Shown here one piece after another: positions 7,426-11,398 of a stretch of DNA of 11,398 bases (positions within the stretch are counted from its first letter, which is position 1; each line of letters starts with the position of its first letter). The notes beneath the pieces are model-generated. The model ran no database searches and was not told the origin of the DNA. It saw only the letters and a program-made list of their open reading frames with translations. The DNA comes from Streptomyces sp. NRRL F-5122 (GTDB taxonomy: Bacteria; Actinomycetota; Actinomycetes; Streptomycetales; Streptomycetaceae), in contig NZ_LMWH01000010.1 in the NCBI RefSeq assembly GCF_001507435.1, positions 1-11,398 on the forward strand, read 5' to 3'. The position numbers were made by a program, and so were the translations under genes.

Positions 7426-8084
7426 GACACATCCTCGGGTGCGAGTAGTCGGCCGCTTCGCATGGTGCGGCGCTGGATGAATCGGGCTGCGACGGCCGGG
7501 TCGTGGGTGGTGACGACCAGGGCTGCCCCTGTGTGGTCGGCCGCCTTCAGCAGGGCGTCCAGGACGCGTCCGCCGTTGGCATGGTCAAGGCGTCCGGTGG
7601 GTTCGTCGGCGAGAATCAGGCGGGGGCCCTGGGCGAGAACCCGTGCCGCTGCCACCCGCTGCGCCTGGCCTCCGGAGATCTCCTCCGGCAGCCGTTGGGC
7701 CAGGTCGGCGCCGCCGACCAGGGCCAGGGCCGCGAGAGCGGCCTGTCGGGCTTCGTCTTCCGGACGGCCGGCGAGGGTGAGCGGGAGGGCGGTGTTCTCG
7801 ACCACGTTCAGGGCGGGGATGAGACTGTCGCCCTGAAAGACCATTCCGATGTCGTGAGGCCCGAGGGAATCACCTGAGGTGACGGCACCGCTGGTGGGCT
7901 GTTCGAGTCCGGCGAGCAGGTGCAGGAGGGAGCTCTTGCCCGAACCGGAGGGCCCCACGATCGCGAGCCTGTCGCCGACGCTGATGGTCAAGCTCGTGCC
8001 ATGCACGGCTACCACCGCCTCAGGGCCGCGGCCGAAGGTCAAGGCCCCATCGGCGCAGACAAGGAGAACCTCATCGTGTGGCAT
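7422..8084 (-). CDS. ABC transporter ATP-binding protein 2
   Basis: This 220-residue nucleotide-binding subunit of the MacB/LolD type has Walker A GPSGSGKS (44-51), Q-loop Gln84 in MVFQGDSL, signature ISGGQ (136-140), Walker B LILADEP with catalytic Glu161, D-loop and switch His194. All catalytic residues are present, so it should hydrolyse ATP. The N-terminus (LTFGRGPEAVVAVHGTSLTI) is slightly divergent from its neighbour's. The ATG at 8084 is fixed by AGGAGG 6 nt upstream; it lies 14 bases inside the end of ATPase 1, and both signals are buried in a perfect palindrome (8082-8100). The 3' end overlaps the permease start by ATGA. It shares the permease with ATPase 1, so a heterodimeric motor is the simplest model. 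Confidence 0.95.
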   Translation of the reverse strand: MPHDEVLLVCADGALTFGRGPEAVVAVHGTSLTISVGDRLAIVGPSGSGKSSLLHLLAGLEQPTSGAVTSGDSLGPHDIGMVFQGDSLIPALNVVENTALPLTLAGRPEDEARQAALAALALVGGADLAQRLPEEISGGQAQRVAAARVLAQGPRLILADEPTGRLDHANGGRVLDALLKAADHTGAALVVTTHDPAVAARFIQRRTMRSGRLLAPEDVS

Positions 8085-8817
8085 CAGGAGCCTCCTGATG
8101 TTGGGAGGGGAGACTTACGGCGGGGGCGCCGCCAGTGATGGTTCCGTCATCCAGCGCGATGACACGGTCGGCAACCCGGACCGCCTCTGCGCTATGCGTG
8201 ACGATGACAACCGCACATCCTTCTTCGGCCCGCTGCCGCAACATCGAGAGGACCAGTTGTTCGGTTACGCCGTCGAGCTCTCCGGTAGGTTCATCTGCCA
8301 GGAGGACGGCAGGAGAGTTGGCCAGAGCGACGGCCAGACCGGCCCGGGCCAGTTCACCACCGGACAGTTGCCGGGGCAGAGCATGAGCTCTCTGAGCGAG
8401 CCCTACCTGAGCGAGCAATTCGGCAGGCGGGACGGCGGGCCTACGCCCGCTGGCCCGCTGCGGCAGCCGGACGTTGTCCCGCACACTCAAGTGCGGCAGT
8501 AGGTTGCGGGTCTGCAGCAGCACGCCGATGTGCCTGGCCCGCAGCCGCGCCCGTTCCGTCTCGGGCCGGTGACTGATGCGCACACCATCCACCCGAACCT
8601 CGCCGCCGGAGGGTTCATCGAGCCCTGCCAGGCAGGCCAGCAAAGTGGACTTACCCGCACCCGAGGGGCCTACGATCGCCACCGTTTCGCTGCGCTGCAC
8701 CCGCAACGAGACGCCGCGCAGCGCGAGCGTCTCCTCCTCCCCGGCCCGGTAGAAGCGGTACAGGTCACGCGCTGTGAGGACGTCGCCTTGCGCGGAGCGA
8801 ACACTGTCGTCGGTCAT
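8071..8817 (-). CDS. ABC transporter ATP-binding protein 1
   Basis: This 248-residue nucleotide-binding subunit has Walker A GPSGAGKS (50-57), Q-loop Gln102 in VLLQTRNLLP, signature LSGGE (151-155), Walker B VLLADEP with catalytic Glu176 and switch His208. It is clearly a MacB/LolD-type ATPase but differs from ATPase 2 throughout, so the pair is not a recent tandem duplication. I chose the ATG at 8817, 5 nt after the lipoprotein stop, with GGCGGTGA just upstream. A GTG at 8832 in the same frame would add five residues and overlap the lipoprotein gene, but it has no Shine-Dalgarno. The C-terminal tail (about 230-248) is hydrophilic, and its codons double as the regulatory palindrome in front of ATPase 2. 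Confidence 0.93.
   Translation of the reverse strand: MTDDSVRSAQGDVLTARDLYRFYRAGEEETLALRGVSLRVQRSETVAIVGPSGAGKSTLLACLAGLDEPSGGEVRVDGVRISHRPETERARLRARHIGVLLQTRNLLPHLSVRDNVRLPQRASGRRPAVPPAELLAQVGLAQRAHALPRQLSGGELARAGLAVALANSPAVLLADEPTGELDGVTEQLVLSMLRQRAEEGCAVVIVTHSAEAVRVADRVIALDDGTITGGAPAVSLPSQHQEAPDATR
8082..8100 (-). promoter_or_regulatory. Palindrome sequestering the ATPase 2 ribosome-binding site and AUG
   Basis: CATCAGGAGGCTCCTGATG on the minus strand is a perfect 9+1+9 palindrome. In mRNA it folds as an 8-bp stem with a GGC loop. The 5' arm contains most of the AGGAGG Shine-Dalgarno, and the 3' arm ends with the AUG of ATPase 2 (8084-8082). The ATPase 1 stop codon (8073-8071) lies downstream, so ribosomes finishing ATPase 1 must melt the stem. 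This is the expected layout for translational coupling that keeps the two ATPases in fixed ratio. The sequence and positions are directly seen; the folding and the effect are inferred. Confidence 0.6.
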
Positions 8818-8822
8818 TGTGA

Positions 8823-9464
8823 TCACCGCCACGCGAAGGAGTCACTCACGATGCGCCACGGATCGACGTTGTCGGCATTGACTGGGCCGGACAGAGTGAG
8901 GTCCACCTCGTGACCGGACTGGTGGAAGACGTACCGTTCGAACGCGTCCCGCACCACCTTGCCGGTGACCGGATCCTTTGCTGAGTCGCCCTGATAGGTG
9001 AGCAGGACAACCCGTCCGGAGCGGCGGGTCACCTGCGACACCTTCGGTGCGGCGAACTTCGGTACTTGTGAACGGACCTGCGGAACAATCGTGCTGGTTA
9101 CCGAACTGGCCGTCGGAGGGGCAGTGGAGGAAACCGTCGTTATCCTGACAGTATTGAGTTTGTCCGTGAAGACCGTGGTGTTTCCCTGGTCGGAGCGGGC
9201 CCATCCTTCGGGCACCTTCACCGTGAAACCGGTGAAGGAACCAGCGGATGGCTGGTAAGCGACATACACCTGGTTATCGGGGATGTCACCGGCAGGATTG
9301 GACTCGGTGGGCGCAGGCTTGATTTGACTACCTGTACCTCCCGCGGCGGTGCCCGTCGATGAGGAGCCTCCGGAAGCCGCCAAGCCGGAGCCGCCACAAC
9401 CTGCGGTCACCGCTGCGACGAGAGCGAGCCCTACAGCCGCGGACACCCGTGCATGTATCGCCAT
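8823..9464 (-). CDS. Secreted lipoprotein of the ABC module
   Basis: This 213-residue lipoprotein has a signal peptide (about 1-22) ending in a lipobox TAGC with Cys23 as the lipidation site. A Gly/Ser/Thr-rich flexible linker follows (about 24-60). The folded domain (about 66-213) contains TVKVPEGWARSD, FTDKLNTVRIT and a C-terminal HEVDLTLSGP through IVSDSFAWR. The pattern 'GW' then 'D...V.I' then a final 'SF.W' resembles small PsbP/LpqN-like actinobacterial lipoproteins, though I cannot name the family firmly. It would be anchored on the outer face of the membrane. It is the first gene of the operon, 5 nt ahead of ATPase 1, with GGAAGG about 9 nt before the ATG. It may present substrate to the permease or sense the signal for the kinase; both are inferences from context. 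Confidence 0.88.
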   Translation of the reverse strand: MAIHARVSAAVGLALVAAVTAGCGGSGLAASGGSSSTGTAAGGTGSQIKPAPTESNPAGDIPDNQVYVAYQPSAGSFTGFTVKVPEGWARSDQGNTTVFTDKLNTVRITTVSSTAPPTASSVTSTIVPQVRSQVPKFAAPKVSQVTRRSGRVVLLTYQGDSAKDPVTGKVVRDAFERYVFHQSGHEVDLTLSGPVNADNVDPWRIVSDSFAWR

Positions 9465-9513
9465 AATTACTGCCCTTCCAAGAAGGTCTCGGACCGGACG
9501 GTCATGGCAAGGA

Positions 9514-9556
9514 CGCTAGGTAGTGCCTGGTTAACGCTCCGCTCGCCGAGGGTTAG
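9514..9556 (-). promoter_or_regulatory. Candidate operon promoter with response-regulator direct repeats
   Basis: On the plus strand, GGTTA occurs at 9530-9534 (in GGTTAAC) and again at 9552-9556 (in GGTTAGAC), exactly 22 bp apart, or two helical turns. Reading toward the lipoprotein gene, the nearer repeat ends 10 bp before TAGCGT (9519-9514), a -10-like hexamer, and there is no -35 consensus. OmpR/PhoB-family activators bind direct repeats replacing the -35 about 10-11 bp upstream of the -10. The predicted transcript would have a leader of roughly 40 nt. The same site could also influence the divergent kinase gene. Confidence 0.45.
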
Positions 9557-9617
9557 ACGACGGCAAAAGTGATGCTGCCCTGCATGCGCCCAGGTGGTCG
9601 GACCGCATGATGTAGGC

Positions 9618-10934
9618 ATGAGACAGCGCGTGGTACGAGTAGCCCTCACCGCCGCCTTGGTCGCTGTAGTTCTCCTCGCCGTTCCGGCTGCCCTGGCCAT
9701 CCGGTCGTCCCTGTACGCAGGACAGCGCGACACCCTGGAGCGGGCAGCCCTTGCGGGCGCAGTGCATGTGAGCCCGGACTACGCAACAGGCGATCCAGTG
9801 GAACTGTCCCACCCTCCGGTCGGCGGCCGCCTGGGTCTGTACGACCCGGACGGCCGGCTACGGGCAGGCGGTGGCCCCCGGACAGCTGATGCCCCGATTC
9901 ACCGAGCTCTCGGCGGAGAGCTGATCCGGGGCCGATCGGGCGGCGACATGGTGGTCGCCGTACCCGTCTCCCATGCCGAGCGGGTGATCGGTGTCGTTCG
10001 CGCGTCCGCTCCGACCGGCGCCGTACAGGACCGCGTTCTCGTGGCATGGGGGGTGCTGTTCGGCGTGGCAGCATCAGCCGTCGCCGTCTCGGTGCTCATC
10101 GCCCGTCAGCAGGCGCGGGCACTCGCCGCACCGCTGGAAGACCTCTCGCAGCACTGCCGGGCCGTTACCGAAGGCGATCTAACGGCCCGAGCGGCCCCCA
10201 GCAGCATTGCAGAGGTAAACCAAGTCGCCAGCACCCACAACGAGATGCTGCACTCGCTGTCCGAACTCCTCCGCCATGAACGTGACTTCACTAGCAACGT
10301 CTCCCACCAACTGCGCACCCCGATCGCCGGTCTGCAGCTCGCTCTGGAGGAAGGACTCAGACACGACAACACCCGGCCGGCCCTGACCGAGGCACTGGCC
10401 ACCACACTGCGCCTGCACCACACAGTGGAGGAGCTGCTGCGCCTCTCCCGCCCACGCGACCGGACCCCCACCTCAGCCGGCACCATGCCGGTGGCCGCAC
10501 TGGTTCGGGAGGTACGAGAGAGATGGCACGGCCTCTTCGCCCTGGACGGAAGGCGCCTGGAGTGCGGCGTTGGCGGGGTACCGTCGGACGTTCGGGTCGC
10601 GGGCAGGCCCGTGACCGAAGTACTCGGGATCCTGCTTGACAATGCGAGGGTGCACGGCCGGGGCACTGTAGGAGTCGCGGTCCGTGATCTCGAAGACGCT
10701 CTCGCCTTCGATGTGAGCGACGAGGGGAGAATCGAGGGCGAGGCATCACGGTTGTTTCGCCGCGGTCACACCGAAAGCGGCTCTGGTACCGGCATCGGCC
10801 TCGCCCTCGCCCGCGATCTTGCCGCGGCAGTCGGTGGACGATTGTCGCTGTCGAGCAGTGTGCCCGCCACCTTCACTCTGCTCGTACCGGTCCGCCGTGA
10901 CGACACTCAGCACAGCATGCTGGCAGCCGAGTGA
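9618..10934 (+). CDS. Sensor histidine kinase
   Basis: This 438-residue membrane histidine kinase has a first helix at about 6-28, an extracytoplasmic sensor region (about 30-137), a second helix (about 140-162), a HAMP linker (about 163-216), a HisKA dimerisation domain with phospho-acceptor His230 in NVSHQLRTPI, and an HATPase domain. That last domain has the N-box ILLDNARVHGRG (Asn342), a reduced G1 region (DVSDEG, 365-370), an F-box-like SRLFRRGH and the G2 box SGTGIGLALARD (389-400). It appears complete. The ATG at 9618 is preferred because the protein then starts with basic residues before the first helix. A GTG at 9594 in the same frame is unsupported. No Shine-Dalgarno is visible; CATGAT six bases upstream may be the -10 of a leaderless transcript. 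It is divergent from the lipoprotein operon, whose last gene is the probable cognate regulator. Confidence 0.93.
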   Translation: MRQRVVRVALTAALVAVVLLAVPAALAIRSSLYAGQRDTLERAALAGAVHVSPDYATGDPVELSHPPVGGRLGLYDPDGRLRAGGGPRTADAPIHRALGGELIRGRSGGDMVVAVPVSHAERVIGVVRASAPTGAVQDRVLVAWGVLFGVAASAVAVSVLIARQQARALAAPLEDLSQHCRAVTEGDLTARAAPSSIAEVNQVASTHNEMLHSLSELLRHERDFTSNVSHQLRTPIAGLQLALEEGLRHDNTRPALTEALATTLRLHHTVEELLRLSRPRDRTPTSAGTMPVAALVREVRERWHGLFALDGRRLECGVGGVPSDVRVAGRPVTEVLGILLDNARVHGRGTVGVAVRDLEDALAFDVSDEGRIEGEASRLFRRGHTESGSGTGIGLALARDLAAAVGGRLSLSSSVPATFTLLVPVRRDDTQHSMLAAE

Positions 10935-11299
10935 AAGCCTGCACAGAAGGTGGACACGGGCCGGGGCGCGCCGGCGGATGCGTGCGCGGCGCGACCGACG
11001 GCACGGGCGACGATCACACGATCGCCAGTCTGCGCGGCGGCCTCTTCGTCGGCCCAGCGTTCCAGGACGAAGGCGCCGGTGTGGGCCAGGGGGCGCAGCA
11101 GCGGGTTCACGGCAGACGTAAGCCGCCAGATGGTCTTGAAGACATGGTGCTTTGCCCGCAGATGGGCCCGCTCGTGCGTCAGCAGCGCGTGGCGCTCCTC
11201 GTCCCTCAGGCACTTGAGCATGCCCTCGGACACCACGATCCTTCCCGGCCTGCCCGGTAGAGCGAAGGTCAGGGGAGTGTCGTTGTCGAGTACGGCCAA
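10907..11299 (-). pseudogene. Truncated M56 (BlaR1-like) metallopeptidase
   Basis: The translation contains FALPGRPGRIVVSEGML, the zinc-binding HERAH (HExxH, residues 42-46 from 11299) and a downstream ERWADEEAA, which supplies the third zinc ligand region. These are hallmarks of M56 membrane peptidases such as BlaR1/MecR1-type sensors. The N-terminal helices expected before this core are absent: an in-frame TAG lies immediately upstream of the TTG at 11299. Similarity ends near residue 109, after which the frame runs antisense into the end of the kinase gene and stops at 10907 without the usual C-terminal helices. It is therefore lost at both ends and probably not functional, although the peptidase core is uninterrupted. 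It converges with the kinase gene, overlapping its last 28 bases. Confidence 0.8.
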
Positions 11300-11363
11300 C
11301 TAGTGGCTCGTCACGCAGCCTTGGCCGGGTAATCGACTCGCTGCCCGTGAGCCAGCAGACTGT

Positions 11364-11384
11364 CTCCAAGACCTGATCTTGGAG
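11364..11384. repeat. Inverted repeat at the right edge
   Basis: CTCCAAGA (11364-11371) and TCTTGGAG (11377-11384) are perfect 8-bp complements separated by five bases. The repeat lies between the M56 remnant and the window edge. It may be a hairpin in a transcript, an operator, or a mobile-element end. Its right arm overlaps a GGAGG that could serve as a Shine-Dalgarno for a plus-strand start at 11391. Confidence 0.4.
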
Positions 11385-11390
11385 GTGGTT

Positions 11391-11398
11391 GTGGGACG
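11391..11398 (+). CDS. Possible start of a gene running off the window
   Basis: GTG at 11391 follows GGAGG (11381-11385) with a 5-nt spacer on the plus strand, a normal actinobacterial initiation signal. Only two and a half codons are visible, so nothing can be said about the product. Confidence 0.2.

Noticed and set aside
6691..7836. Long plus-strand open frame antisense to the permease and ATPase 2 genes
   Set aside because: It is a shadow frame caused by high GC content. The opposite strand carries unmistakable family motifs and continuous coding bias.
8071..8817. ATPase 1 and ATPase 2 as a recent tandem duplication
   Set aside because: The proteins differ throughout outside the common ABC motifs, so they are better seen as distinct subunits.
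1..11398. CRISPR array, tRNA, rRNA or intact insertion sequence
   Set aside because: No regularly spaced repeats, cloverleaf sequences, rRNA segments or transposase motifs were seen on either strand.

Overview
The window is GC-rich double-stranded DNA with strong G/C preference at third codon positions. It carries DUF6230, DUF6114 and DUF6518-type membrane proteins and probable leaderless starts, which together suggest a Streptomyces or close actinomycete chromosome. The mix of one intact operon with many broken genes fits an accessory or chromosome-arm region. The taxon is inferred from gene content and composition, not from any marker gene.

Layout. Positions 1-1000 hold no gene I can recognise. 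The only candidate is a Shine-Dalgarno plus GTG-GTG start near 807, downstream of an inverted repeat. On the minus strand, 1002-1432 is a decayed DUF6114 membrane-protein gene directly downstream of an intact DUF6230 gene (1529-2152). A divergent gene for a small DUF6518-like integral membrane protein occupies 2383-2961. Positions 2962-3960 form a gene graveyard with at least three remnants: an unidentified protein at 3240-3470 (+), a membrane transporter at 3476-3797 (-), and the C-terminal end of a MATE-like exporter at 3796-3912 (+).

The core of the window is 3985-10934, an apparently intact envelope-sensing and export module. Five minus-strand genes are tightly packed in the order lipoprotein, ABC ATPase 1, ABC ATPase 2, ten-helix FtsX-type permease and OmpR-family response regulator. 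The sensor histidine kinase is transcribed divergently on the plus strand from a 153-bp shared intergenic region. That region contains a pair of GGTTA direct repeats 22 bp apart, placed 10 bp upstream of a minus-strand -10-like hexamer, the geometry typical of OmpR/PhoB-family activator sites. The inferred circuit is that the kinase senses an envelope signal, phosphorylates the regulator, and the regulator drives the operon. The two ATPases would power the permease, possibly as a heterodimer, with the lipoprotein acting on the outer face of the membrane. The ATPase 1/ATPase 2 junction carries a 19-bp perfect palindrome burying the Shine-Dalgarno and AUG of ATPase 2, a likely translational-coupling device.

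The kinase is followed by a convergent remnant of an M56 (BlaR1-like) metallopeptidase (10907-11299). The right edge has an inverted repeat and a possible start of a further plus-strand gene.
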